64,000 nt of DNA from Trichostrongylus colubriformis (taxonomy: Eukaryota > Nematoda > Chromadorea > Rhabditida > Trichostrongylidae): the NCBI GenBank assembly GCA_963978905.1, contig OZ022259.1, positions 47,510,727-47,574,726 on the forward strand. The letters run 5' to 3'. The position numbers and the translations under genes were made by a program. Numbering within the stretch: position 1 is the first letter of the stretch; each line of letters opens with the position of its first letter. Under the pieces are notes generated by a model. That model was not told the origin of the DNA, made no database searches, and saw only the letters and a program-made list of their open reading frames with translations. Of this stretch, positions 33,301-43,256 are shown piece by piece.

Positions 33301-34963
33301 GCTATCATTGCCGCGAAGACACGCTCGACGCTTAGATCGATAGTCTAAAAGTATTGACCGTCACAATCAATCTCGATAGTAAAGGCTTCAAAAGTTTTTT
33401 TTTTGGGTTTTTGAATAAACCATTGGAGTTGGAAAAACTGGAATAATTGGTAAACTGGACATAATAAAATAATATTCAAAAACACTTACTCGAATGTGAG
33501 CACTCATTTAATTTCAAGAAAAAGTACGATCGGATCATGAGCTCGAGGTCAGGCTCAACACGGATCCGAGAACCATCAATGGGAGGAGGGGTCGCTATTT
33601 TCGGTTCGAAGAGAGGACGTATTTTTTCGAACCCGTAGATTCTCAACGTCCACCTCTTCATCAGTGACTTTTTTGGACGTACGAAGCTGTACCTGGATGA
33701 GATTTATCAAAGGTGGTGAAGTGGTACTGCATGATCGGACTTCGACCGTCTGTTCGATCGTCGCCTGGCTGCACATCGATATCCATCACATATACATGAC
33801 AGTGCGCAGGAATTCTGAAACGGAGGATAACTCGGAAAAAAGTGTTACGTTCCGATGATGAAAAATTAGATTTCAAGATATGCCCAGGTTCCTTTCATAA
33901 AGTAAATTGTGTAAATGATACTCAATCAGGGCACTAGACAGGTGCTGAAGAAAATAGGCGCTTCAGTACGACCCCCCCGATCTACAGCGACCAAGCACGA
34001 CCCCCTTTTTTACTTCTACAATGCCAGTAACTGTTGTCGAATTGCATTAATGCAGTGAGTTTTTTTGCTATATGTACAGTCCATTTCGGAAAAACAAATA
34101 GGGCGTGGCCTACGGACTTGGGTGAATGGCGAGAGTGAGAGAACGTGGCGAGAGTGAGAGTGTGTGGCGAGGTGAGAGAGTTTGATACCCGTTCATCCAA
34201 GTCCGTATGTCACGCCCTATCTGTTTTTCCGAGGCGAAAAGATATTTATTCTACACCTTGCCACACGGATTTGCGGTATACACTCCTTGCTTCTCATCTG
34301 CTTCTTGAAACTTTAGATTTTAGTGCTTATCGCTGACTTCAGCACGACCCCCCATCTTCCTATCCGGTCAAATACGACCCGCCTGTCGAGAACTTCTCGA
34401 CTCTCGGTAAATCCTTACCCAATCTACCCATCCACATAAAAGGCCGAACAAAAAGCCAAGAAGCAATCAAAAGTGATGCTTCTGGCATTAATCAATTCTA
34501 CTTTTGAGATACGCCACGCACTCCAATTCTAGCCACGATCGTGGTGATGGATCAATGCGACTTAGTGTGTACAATAACTTGCGGTATTCAGCCGATGTGC
34601 GAATCAGTCCTTTTGTCGTTTCAGAAGAGTCTTGTACGACTTCACCTATCCCGAGGGGATGTAAGTCCTGATTGGCCTGGGATGGCATAGATGCAGAATT
34701 AGATTCACACACCATGCCAAAGTGATTGCACGCCACCTGTCCCAATCCCACTCACCCGCAACCGTAAGCCGCCCTTCTGCCTCACACCAACCAAGCAGCA
34801 ACAACCATAACAACAAGAACAACAACAACAACAAATCTTCAGTGATCAATGGCTATACTTACCTCGGGACCCGAACGAGATTGTGAACGATGAGCTGCCG
34901 CCATCGCTTCGATACTTGCGCAGCTGATAGCATGGCATCGTGGGGCGGAAGATATTGGATGAT
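30396..34963 (-). CDS. F-box protein, nine exons, N-terminal exon missing
   Basis: Minus-strand exons: 34963-34863, 33692-33490, 33344-33199, 33126-32987, 32298-32060, 31982-31911, 31013-30895, 30830-30630 and 30440-30396. Every junction is GT-AG and phase-compatible, and the joined frame of 1266 nt ends at TGA (30398-30396), giving 421 aa. The first exon reads YLPPHDAMLSAAQVSKRWRQL, the second half of an F-box that binds Skp1. The start of the F-box must lie in an unseen exon above 34963. Downstream, 32298-32060 encodes an LRR-like stretch (LRRLSSFRSLDSLVLENM), and the C-terminus has DDMCQFIKAWRTLL, like the C-terminal domains of nematode F-box families. Expected role: substrate adaptor of a cullin-RING ubiquitin ligase. 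AATAAA overlaps the stop region (about 30397-30391). Uncertain: the penultimate donor (30630 or 30638) and how the ends are processed. Confidence 0.8.
31313..31750. mobile_element. TTAA-palindrome family, copy 1 (in an F-box gene intron)
   Basis: Starts AGGGATCGTCCACGG after TTAA (31309-31312) and ends with the complement before TCAA. It is a fold-back throughout its 438 bp, lying in the intron between the exons 31982-31911 and 31013-30895. Shared internal landmarks: ACCCATATA.ATTTATGTTG, GCATGCAAAGTTTCACGCGA, CAGCACCACAAAG, GGGCGGGGCC and GTTACGTAAACAGTCC. Confidence 0.9.
32660..32848. mobile_element. Inverted-repeat MITE in F-box gene intron
   Basis: AGACTCCAAAAGTTTATTCA near 32665 pairs with TGAATAAACTTTTGGAGTCT near 32840. 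The interior GGTTTTTGAATAAAC and TTGGAAAAACTGG phrases recur at 33400-33450 in another intron of the same gene. Confidence 0.65.
33385..33480. repeat. Partial relative of the 32660 MITE
   Basis: GGGTTTTTGAATAAACCATT and GGAGTTGGAAAAACTGG match the interior of 32660-32848. It sits in the intron between F-box exons 33692-33490 and 33344-33199. Confidence 0.55.
33693..33814 (-). other. Splice-bounded coding-like segment inside F-box intron
   Basis: Bounded by acceptor CGTTTCAG and donor CCAG/GTACAG, it encodes a 40-residue open stretch containing DIDVQPGDDRTDGRSP. Its phase fits neither neighbouring F-box exon, and its 3' edge coincides with the acceptor of the next one. It may be an alternative exon or chance. 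Confidence 0.25.
34077..34231. mobile_element. CAGTCCATTTC-family MITE in F-box intron
   Basis: The left end follows TA (34075-34076) and reads CAGTCCATTTCGGAAAAACA. AGGGCGTGGCCTACGGACTT pairs with AAGTCCGTATGTCACGCCCT on the right. The extreme right end has decayed. GAGAGTGAGAG is repeated in the loop. Relative: 3337-3459. Confidence 0.65.
34318..34415 (-). repeat. G-rich dispersed repeat, diverged copy
   Basis: On the minus strand: GTCGAGAAGTTCTCGACAGG, GGGTCGTATTTGACCGGAT, GGGGGGTCGTGCTGAAG and GCGATAAGCACTAAAAT. The last phrase matches GCGATAAGCACTAGAAT at the end of the copy at 39452-39556. A related fragment with ACGACCCCCCC lies at 33960-34010. Confidence 0.5.
34488..34676 (-). other. 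Coding-like open segment inside F-box intron 1
   Basis: It follows an acceptor (CCATCCCAG) and encodes 62 residues including SAEYRKLLYTLSRIDPSPRS, then a TAA. The composition looks protein-like, but the phases do not fit the adjacent F-box exons, and no family was recognised. It could be an alternative terminal exon or a remnant of another gene. Confidence 0.3.
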
Positions 34964-35404
34964 CTGAATCAATGGAAATATTACAACTCCATATTTAAAA
35001 ACACTGATGTTTAGAAGTAATTGTAAAGCCTAAACTACTTGAACATGTTATAACATTCTACGACTAATTAAGGACCCCATAAGGAATCAGATTAAACGTA
35101 TATGGCAAAGTCAGCAGGGTATGCAAAAATTTGTACAAAATTGCTCCTGCAACAATTACAGCCCCAGCAAGGGAGATGTAATTTTTCTGCACAATTTTTT
35201 TTTCGACCACATTTGTCGACAGCACGTGCATGTAGGGGTTATTACCGAGAAAAGTTCGATGACGTAGTCGTGATTACTGCATTCAGTAAGCATCACATGT
35301 GAGTTTTTTTTTTCAAATGAAGTTGGTGGAAAAATTTGCATGGCGAATTCGGGGCCGAGGCTGGAAATTATAGTCTTATTTGTGAGTTTTTTTCGTTTTG
35401 ATTG
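34964..35404. other. Upstream of the first visible F-box exon
   Basis: The missing N-terminal exon should lie here or further up, but no ATG-led exon with a matching phase-0 donor could be chosen. Nothing else recognised. Confidence 0.35.
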
Positions 35405-35408
35405 TCAA

Positions 35409-35838
35409 AGGAATCGTCCACGAAAATGAGTTTCTTCGTTACCCATATATTTATGTCGCATTAGCCCAATAAGGGCCACACCTGCAAACCTTCACGCGAA
35501 AAAGTGAGAATTCGGCGAAGGTACAGCTCCCCAAATTCTCGGCCGGGTGGGCGGGGCCCCTGCGTAAAAGCCCCGTCCCGTCGTTCGCCGCGGTTGGCAA
35601 TGGAGAGTGAGACTGTTCACAAGACTTTTTGTTCCTACAATGCGTCTCCGACTGTGGCAGAGACGGGGTGAGCACTTGCTCGGAGGCCTCGTCCACCCGG
35701 CCGAGACTTTGTGGTGCTGTATCTTATCGTGAGCCGGATTCACATTTTCGCGTGAAACTTTGCATGCGGTCCACATTAGAAAAATACAACATAAATATAT
35801 GGATAACAAAAATATTCATTTTTCCGCGGACGATTCCT
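35409..35838. mobile_element. TTAA-palindrome family, copy 2
   Basis: 430-bp fold-back flanked by TCAA on both sides (35405-35408 and 35839-35842). Termini AGGAATCGTCCACG and its complement CGCGGACGATTCCT. Confidence 0.92.
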
Positions 35839-35844
35839 TCAAGG

Positions 35845-37680
35845 TTCGCTCAATGACTGTTGAGAAAAAGAGTGCTGAAGCTAATAGCCGTTTTTGTCCG
35901 CTTGCGAACAATTGCGTTTAAACGGAGTTATGATGCTACAAAATTACCCGAAACTACTCGAAAGAAAGAAAGGATATTAATCTTAAAAAGAGTACATGTA
36001 TATAATTAAGAAAGAAGCAAGTAACCAGAATCAGAAGTAAAAATAGCAACATTGTAAAAGTAGATAAATAATTAAATATGCAAGTTGAACAGGAAAAATG
36101 GCAGTTTCCATCAATGTGTTGGGATTTACAGGAGCCCACAAATCCTTCTTCAGAATCTCATAAGAGAAGACCGGGTGGGATTTTTTATTTAAACGATGGA
36201 TAACTGAAAATTCTATTTTGCATGAAAAGTAATTTTGAATATCCTATGACGCCACTCGACCGTGCGCTCCGAAAGTTGCAAACCCTTGTGTCTTCATAAA
36301 ATTGAGGGTCACAAAAAGCTGTACAATAAGCTCACAATAAAAAAAGTGTTTGAGTTTCAAAAAAAACCCAAAAATGCCCGTAAAAAAGTAAAAGAAAAAA
36401 GCATGGCCAGTAGAGGTACTTGTTCCATTTGTATGTTGAAACTAACCCTAATAAGTAACTCATTGGGTAGGCGATTAATGTCGAGCTGATAGTGAATAGG
36501 TTCCGAATAGGGTGGCATCTGTGGTCGTCACTCTCCCAGTAGCGTCATGACATTTGGGAGGAGTTGGTCAACTGAAACAGATGTTTCTATTACATGACAA
36601 CTTGTTCATCGACATCATGGTTATTTACAGTTCTCATGTCAGGAAGGAGTGGAACCGGTTCTAACCAAGGAAAGATTCACGAGCGACAATGATATTTGAA
36701 AAAAAACCAAGTTTTCCATTGACGATGGGAGTCTAAATTCAATTATAAGATCGAAAGCAACTAAAATTGGAGCGAGAAAAAAGATCAAAGAGAAAATGAC
36801 AGAGATAAGGTTCAATAAAAGTTGATTCTTTTGTATAGACCGAAATAGCAACTGAATCGAAATCGAAACATGGAAATAGCAACTGAAATTGGAGCGAGAA
36901 AAAGGATCAAGGAGGGTACGACGGAAAGAAAATTTAATGAAAATTTATTCTTTCATACAAACCGTTCCACTGAGAGAAACTATGATAGGAAAAGGAGGGG
37001 CTGCATGATAGGAATTCCTAAAGAGTGACTTCGGTCTATAGCCATTTAAAGATGTCTTTTTGCCCAGGTTAGATAGCTGTATAGCGACCTTTTTCGATAG
37101 TTCCCACTGGAATAAGCTCCTGAAGATTCCAATACATTATACCTGGGCGTACTTTCCAGCCCCTTTCCACTGGTCATCGCGGAAGGATGCTCCAAGGCTA
37201 ACCCAAGTGTTCGTCCACCCACGCATGTGAGTGGAGGCAAAGGGGAGGGGCGTGGGATTCTCCAGGGGGAGCATTCCTTTCCTCCCGTGATGCAGATACA
37301 ATAATTACGCAAAATACAAGGTTACGCGATTAAAATGTCGTTGTGTAGGTCGAGTGCACCATTTTAACAAGCCAAAGAATTTGAGTGAAGCGGAATGCAC
37401 AGCGCATCCTGAAGCCGAGCAAATAGAACCATCTTATTAGTGTTCAAGGAACTTTTCAACTCGGAATTACGTAATTTTATGAGTTTCTAAGAGATAAATA
37501 CTACCTAGTGAGCCAAATTAGATATCAGAAAACAAGAAAACAGAGTTGCTTTCACTATTTGAAAGCTGCACCCATCTCTAACCTCAATAACTGGGAAACG
37601 AAAAAAAAGTAGGAAAAAAGTCAATTTTCTAGAATGCCATTACTGTTCCTAGTGTAAGTTGCATAACTATGGGAATCGCA
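35845..37680. other. Intergenic, with a diverged tandem duplication
   Basis: 36757-36842 is repeated at 36878-36963 (GGAGCGAGAAAAA..GATCAA and TTCTTT...ATA.ACCG shared, period 121 bp, moderately diverged). Otherwise AT-rich, with A-rich tracts near 36300-36400 and no supported exon. Confidence 0.5.
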
Positions 37681-37690
37681 GGATCGTTTT

Positions 37691-37918
37691 ATGATGATTC
37701 AGGTGGAACCGTCGCCGTTAACGCCGCCATCACCTGCCACTGAAACCAACAAACCACCACAATGCCTTCTATGTGTCAATACGAGCGGATTGTCACAATC
37801 CCTTGGCTTAGGGTCATGTGGTTTTTACAGAGCAATTTGTACAGCGATGAGATCTGTATCCTCTTTTCCACCCACCACCCTTTCAGTCAGGTTGGATAGA
37901 ATAGGCCGACTGAAATGA
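37691..37918 (+). other. Open frame with a partial zinc-finger look
   Basis: ATG-led 75-codon frame: a Pro/Ser/Thr-rich start (VEPSPLTPPSPATETNKPPQ) then CLLCVNTSGLSQSLGLGSC. The start and the first C-x2-C resemble the beginning of a nematode nuclear receptor DNA-binding domain, but the spacing to the third Cys is 14 instead of 13 and the fourth Cys and FFRR are absent. Possibly an exon end (TGTG/GTTTTT) or a decayed copy. Its first 40 bases resemble 41545-41600. Confidence 0.25.
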
Positions 37919-37924
37919 TGTGAA

Positions 37925-38000
37925 GCTGCATGACCCAAGGGTATCGATCCAGTGGTCCGCAGCGGCAGGCCATGTAGCCTCTAGCCACTGCATCACCTCT
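37925..38000 (-). other. tRNA-like relic (possible SINE)
   Basis: Minus strand: A-box-like GATGCAGTGGCTAGAGGC and B-box-like GGATCGATACC about 40 bases apart. No acceptor stem. Confidence 0.3.
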
Positions 38001-38485
38001 ACCTCCACAAAATTTCGCTTCCTAATCTATTAATTTAATTTACGTTTCACAATTGGCAATTTGTAATGATACTGGAAAACCTCCTGGCTTCCTTTTTCCA
38101 CATCTTGCTATTCCTCTTCGTTCCCATTCGTGCAAAATATCGTAACCCTAGACGAACGCATCGAAGATCTTTAGATGTTGATGCCTTACCCGCGACGCGA
38201 AATTACACAAAGTGTCACAAGCGCCTGATGAATGTACGAGTGTGATATTTTATTGGGCTATAAACGAGGCAAGACATGATGTAGTGAGCACGTCATCTTT
38301 TGCACGTCAAGTTACATTGCACTGCGCCTGTGGCCGGCTTACAGAACGAAAACTATCCCGCAAAGTTATAGTAACTATTCAAATATATATGTGATTATTT
38401 GGATAAATTCAAATCTGAATATAACATATGATTAACTAACTAAATATAAACATAATTATCTATACACATTTCCAGACAAATATAT
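38001..38485. other. Intergenic, no feature recognised
   Basis: AT-rich and non-coding. Confidence 0.4.
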
Positions 38486-38653
38486 AAGCCGCGTTCATAA
38501 TTTGCGCCGTCGGTATGTTCACAGGCAGCGAGGCAGAGTGGCGCTGAGAGGTGCAAAATGACGCTGGCAACAAGACAGAGTGGCACAGGCGGAGACGCAG
38601 AGACACGCACCCACGCTCTGCCGCCGACATCGCAAAGTATGAACGCGGCCTAA
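38486..38653. mobile_element. MITE (GCCGCGTTCATACTTTGCG family)
   Basis: Ends AGCCGCGTTCATAATTTGCG and CGCAAAGTATGAACGCGGCC. The interior matches 27707-27882 (GAGGCAGAGTGGC, CAAGACAGAGTG, GGAGACGCAGAGACACG). Confidence 0.8.
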
Positions 38654-38654
38654 A

Positions 38655-39451
38655 GATATACTAAACAGGTTTGAGTATTATTGTAGTTGGGGTTTCGCGC
38701 TCTCGTCTCTCACATGACACTTTCTTAGAAACACAATCTGCACACCTTAGCCCACACTTTAGGTGAGCTTTAGTGAAATAAAAAACTGCACTTTTCCCTT
38801 GCAAAGCTCAGGCAAAATTAGAACTGAGCGCAAGGCACCATGGTCTTTTCCCTAACTGAATTACAATCACGTTTTACCGATGATTTCTACTGAAAAATGG
38901 GCTTCCAGTGAACGAATGGAGAAAATTGGGCAAATATGGCAGTATTCATAGCGACACGAGAGCATAATATTATACTCCTATTGGCGTTTGCCTTACGGCT
39001 TAACGCCGCTTCGATTATGGCATTCTAAAGGTGCAGCCGTGACTGAACCACTTGGCTTCTTGCGTTTCGCAATTTCATCCCAATGCTTCCAGTACAGGTG
39101 AAGAACGCAACAAAGAGCCGCATTAATTATCACCTACCATCTGGTAGCACGAGCAGAAGAGAACGGCCTATGTCAATGTCAGTTTCCTTAGGCATAAAGC
39201 AAGTGCGATACCATTTAAGTAGCACAGCTGAAGTGAAAACCTAGCTGGCTTGAATCGGTCTAGAACTCCAAAGATGTGCAACAAAGTTTTCAGTTGCAAA
39301 TCACTGATGAGTGAATCTTTCAAAAATATTCAATTTTATCAATTAGAAAGACAAAGTACACTGCTACAAGCTCAAACAGCTGTGGAAAGTGTTCCGGTGA
39401 AATAGAAGTATGGAAGTCCTTAGGAGGTTCACCAGGCTAACTTCGCCACGT
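38655..39451. other. Intergenic, no feature recognised
   Basis: No exon, RNA gene or repeat was supported. Confidence 0.4.
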
Positions 39452-39556
39452 TGATCAGGGTACACCGGGAGTCGAGGATTCCTCGACGAGGGGGGGGGGG
39501 GGTATATTTGATCGGACAGGAGCGGGGTCGTACCTGCACAGGTTAGCGATAAGCAC
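39452..39556 (+). repeat. G-rich dispersed repeat, copy 3
   Basis: CAGGGTACACCGGGAGTCGA, GGATTCCTCGACGAG, a run of 14 G, GGGGTCGTACCTGCACAGGT and TTAGCGATAAGCACTAG, in the same order as at 7341-7470. Confidence 0.65.
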
Positions 39557-40688
39557 TAGAATCTGAACCTTCTATAAGCAGAAGGGAAGAGAAGGGTATT
39601 TTGTGTTTTGTCCACGTAGAGGGGAGGTGGGGGGTGGCAGTGAAGCCACTGTTTTTCATCACACCTGGGAGTGTCCTGATGCTGATATTGAGGTGCTGCT
39701 GATGGCTGCCACGCACAGATCGCGAGGTTCCGTTCGATATATCAGTGATGTGAGGAGCGGGATAACACGCACACACGAAATGAAAGGGTACTGAACCTAA
39801 CAGGTCTATTTTCATTTTCAGTGAACGACCGTGTCATGGCATCTACTCTTTTCTGAATGCTGAAAGAATAAACCGCAATTGGCTCTCCAGAAACGAGCAG
39901 TTAGCACAAAGGAGTTAAAAACATGTAGAAAAGAGAACATAAGTTCAATGAATAAGGAACAACGTCAGTAAGAACCCTAAGTTTTTGAAAAGAAGAATGC
40001 ACGAGCGTTTGCAGGGGGAACGCCCAGTAATAGGATTTTCATCATGAGCGATAAATCAAAAAAGCAGCGAACGACAAGATAAGAACATGCGAGACAGCAT
40101 TCTCCAGACAAATGACATCACATATACGAACGCCATCGGAAAAACGGCGCCGGTGGCCTAATCGAAACCTTTGAGCACGTGCCCGTTCGCCTCAAGTGTC
40201 TGGAAGCCATTCATTTACTCACAAAACGTAAACAAAATCATAATAAATGAAGCGCCTCAAGAAACTGATACTCCAAATTTGGGAGTACATGAACCACAGT
40301 AGCACCTCTTCTTGCGTCAATGGCTATTTCCGGCTCAACTGGTTCCTATCGAAGTCAGCTTTGAGAATCACCCATGGTTCTTGCCTCCACTATTTACCCT
40401 TCTACGCTTGAGCATTACAGAAAGGGTTCAAACAGTTGTGGCGCAGCAGGAGCCATCCGACGTCGCCAACGCGACGTGCCGCACGATGCCACATCGCCAA
40501 GGCTCTTCCTACACCACACATGAATCTCGCGTCCGCAGTTGAAAAAAAGACTTGAGTTTTCTCGAGAAGATGGATTCATGAAGTACCTACCCATGGTTAA
40601 TAGAGATAAGTGGAGGTGTTGCCCAGGTTTCGTCGCACTTACTTTGAAAGAATTTCCCCCGTTTTCGAAACCAAACATTCAGGATTGA
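39557..40688. other. Intergenic, no gene supported
   Basis: The opposing open frames at 39543-39815 and 40312-40678 have no domain. Confidence 0.4.
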
Positions 40689-40692
40689 TTAA

Positions 40693-40906
40693 AGGAATCG
40701 TCCACGGAAAATGAGTTTTTGTGTTACCCATATATTTATGTTGTGATTGCATAATGTTGGCCTCATGCAAAATTTCACGTGAAAAAAATGTGAATCTGGG
40801 CCAGATTCACATTTTTTCGCGTGAAATTTTGCATGACGCCAACATTAGGCAAATACAACATAAACATATGGGTAACACAAAAACTCATTTTCCGTGGACG
40901 ATTCCT
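40693..40906. mobile_element. TTAA-palindrome family, copy 3 (short)
   Basis: 214-bp version with TTAA at 40689-40692 and 40907-40910. It keeps only the outer arms: the centre joins GTGAATCTGG directly to CCAGATTCAC, so it is an almost uninterrupted hairpin. Confidence 0.95.
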
Positions 40907-40910
40907 TTAA

Positions 40911-41752
40911 GCATTGTTTGGTCGACTAATCAGCGCTGTCAATTGTGTGGGGAGCTAGATTTCATCAAAAGCCGCCTCCTACACCCTTCTCCCCTGAAAA
41001 AATGTTTCACAAGCTACATATATACACTTCCATGGATTCTCCAACTTGGGACGGCCGCTTCCTCCTGAGCCTCCAATATCTGGTGGATAAGTAAACTTAT
41101 GTATCGGAAGCTTCGAACTAAGCCTATCTAAATGTTCTATGAGTAAAAGGAAAAGCGTACTCGTCACTGCACCACCGACGCCCTTAGGCTTTATGAATAT
41201 GACACAGTACAAATACATGGCTTACCCCAGAACTACTTATCAAAGTCGATTCTTATACATCCCGTGGCAAGCGAAAAGACTTCGGATATTCTTGATTAAG
41301 AGTAAAAAACCAAAGAGATCTGGAGAAACAGACAACGCCCGAGGGATGCTGAGCCATCTGGCATTGAAAACAACAAACGAACAAACAAGTTGACGCTCGC
41401 GACGCTAGAGAGATACGACAAGGAAGGAAAACCACTCATTTAGAGTGCTGCAGTAAACCAAAGCGGAGCTGTAAAAAGAACGACAGTCCCCTATTGGTAC
41501 ACATCAACAGCGCCGCTATGTCACATCATGATGTTTGTACGATGACCGAGATGGTACAGGTGGAACCGCCATCATCCAAGCCATTCTCACCCCCACCTGT
41601 CGATGAAACCAGCACTGTCTCGTATAAATCTCTCGTGAGCCATCTCACTGATGCGACTTTTCACTAACTTTTCACATCGGTTTTCCACAGCAGGCCCACT
41701 TGAAACGGAAACGCAATCATGAGACTGATGGGATTTCCACCCATCCTTTCCC
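40911..41752. other. Intergenic apart from the 41518 open frame
   Basis: No other exon or repeat was supported. Confidence 0.4.
41518..41667 (+). other. Short open frame resembling 37691-37730
   Basis: 49 codons from ATG: EMVQVEPPSSKPFSPPPVDE. CAGGTGGAACCG and the following CC-rich stretch plus GAAACCA are shared at the DNA level with 37691-37750, suggesting two relatives of one first exon. No zinc finger follows here. Confidence 0.2.
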
Positions 41753-41756
41753 TTGA

Positions 41757-42171
41757 AGGAATCGTCCACGACAGAATATGAGGTTTTCTGCTATCCATAT
41801 ATACATGTTGTATTTGCCTGATGTGGGCCGCGTGCAAAGTTTTATGCGGAAAAATGCGAATCCGGCTAAGACACAGCATCACATATACTCGACCGGATAG
41901 GCGAGGCCTTCGACCAAGTGCCCACACCCCGTGGTCCACCGCGGTCGGAGACGCACTGTAGGAACAGAAAGTTACGTAAACAGTCTTCCCAACGGCGGCG
42001 GACAACGGGACGGGGCTTTTACTAGGACGTCCCGCCCACCCGGCGAAGAATTCGGGAAGCTTTATTTTAGCCGATTTTTCAGTTTTTCACGTAAAACTTT
42101 GCATACGGCCCTTAAAATACAACATAGATTTAAGGGTAACAAAGAAACTCATTTTTACTTGAACGATAGCT
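41757..42171. mobile_element. TTAA-palindrome family, copy 4
   Basis: 415 bp flanked by TTGA on both sides (41753-41756 and 42172-42175). More diverged than copies 3, 5 and 8. Confidence 0.9.
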
Positions 42172-42175
42172 TTGA

Positions 42176-42823
42176 TAGTGAATGGAGTAATGAGGGGAAT
42201 CAGAAATGGCAGGACACCTCCGAAATGCGATTTAAAAGACAATCTGTGGTGAAGTCGCGATAGAAACACGTTATGAGGTTATTAGAGCAGTTTCAATTGA
42301 AGGCTGTTCGATGGTTTGGTTTGCTATGGCCGAATAGCTGAGAAGGGCGGGCAATCTACATGGCAGACACCCCCATCAGTGATGCAGAGAGCACGAAAGC
42401 ACATCCTCAAATGCGAGAGGAATCCTCATTCTCTCATCATCAATACATGTCATCCCAAGGTATCATTAGTTCACGCCCTTGTCCTTCGAGACCATCTCTA
42501 CGATTTTCCTGATTTTTAATCGGCAAGCACGCCTCCAATACAAGGTTTCTCTTCCAAGCTATTTGAAATACAGTATCCTTTTAATGTTTCCGAACGACTG
42601 CAGTATTCCCACATCTGCACAAAATTGCCATCAATTCTCACAAAGTCCCACTATTCTGACGATATTACGCAAAATTACACAAAACTGTCACCTGCGTATG
42701 ACAAATAGGTGAAACAAACGATTTCTCTAAACCACATGCAAACATGAGAGACATAGCTATGGAAGACGGAGGGGGGGGGGGGGTAAGGGGGGATGGAGAG
42801 GGATAGACTGAAAAAGAAGCAGA
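42176..42823. other. Intergenic, no feature recognised
   Basis: A G run (about 42770-42782) and otherwise unremarkable AT-rich DNA. Confidence 0.4.
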
Positions 42824-42827
42824 TTAA

Positions 42828-43252
42828 AGGAATCGTCCACGGAAAATGAGTTTTTGTGTTAACCATATATTTATGTTGTATTTGCCTAATGTTGGCCTCA
42901 TGCAAAATTTCACGCGAAAAAATGTGAATCTGGCTGAGATACAGCACCACAAAGTGCGGTCCCAGTGGGCGGGGCCTCCGTGTAAAAGCCTCGTCCCGTC
43001 TTCCGCCGCCGTTGGGAACGGAGAGTGGGACTGTTTACGTAACCTTCTGTTCCTACAATGCGTCTCAGGACACGGCGGACGCGGTACGAGGCTTCTACAC
43101 GGAGGCCCCGCCCACTGGGACCGCACTTTGTGGTGCTGTATCTCAGCCAGATTCACACTTTTTCGCGTGAAATTTTGCATGAGGCCAACATTAGGCAAAT
43201 ACAACATAAATATATGGTTAACACAAAAACTCATTTTCCGTGGACGATTCCT
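42828..43252. mobile_element. TTAA-palindrome family, copy 5
   Basis: 425 bp with TTAA at 42824-42827 and 43253-43256. The arms are nearly perfect complements, so both strands give the same 136-codon open frame (42824-43234 minus, 42846-43256 plus). Confidence 0.97.
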
Positions 43253-43256
43253 TTAA

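Noticed and set aside
42824..43256. 136-codon open frames on both strands
   Set aside because: They are the two arms of a palindromic element reading the same peptide; no domain and no splice context.
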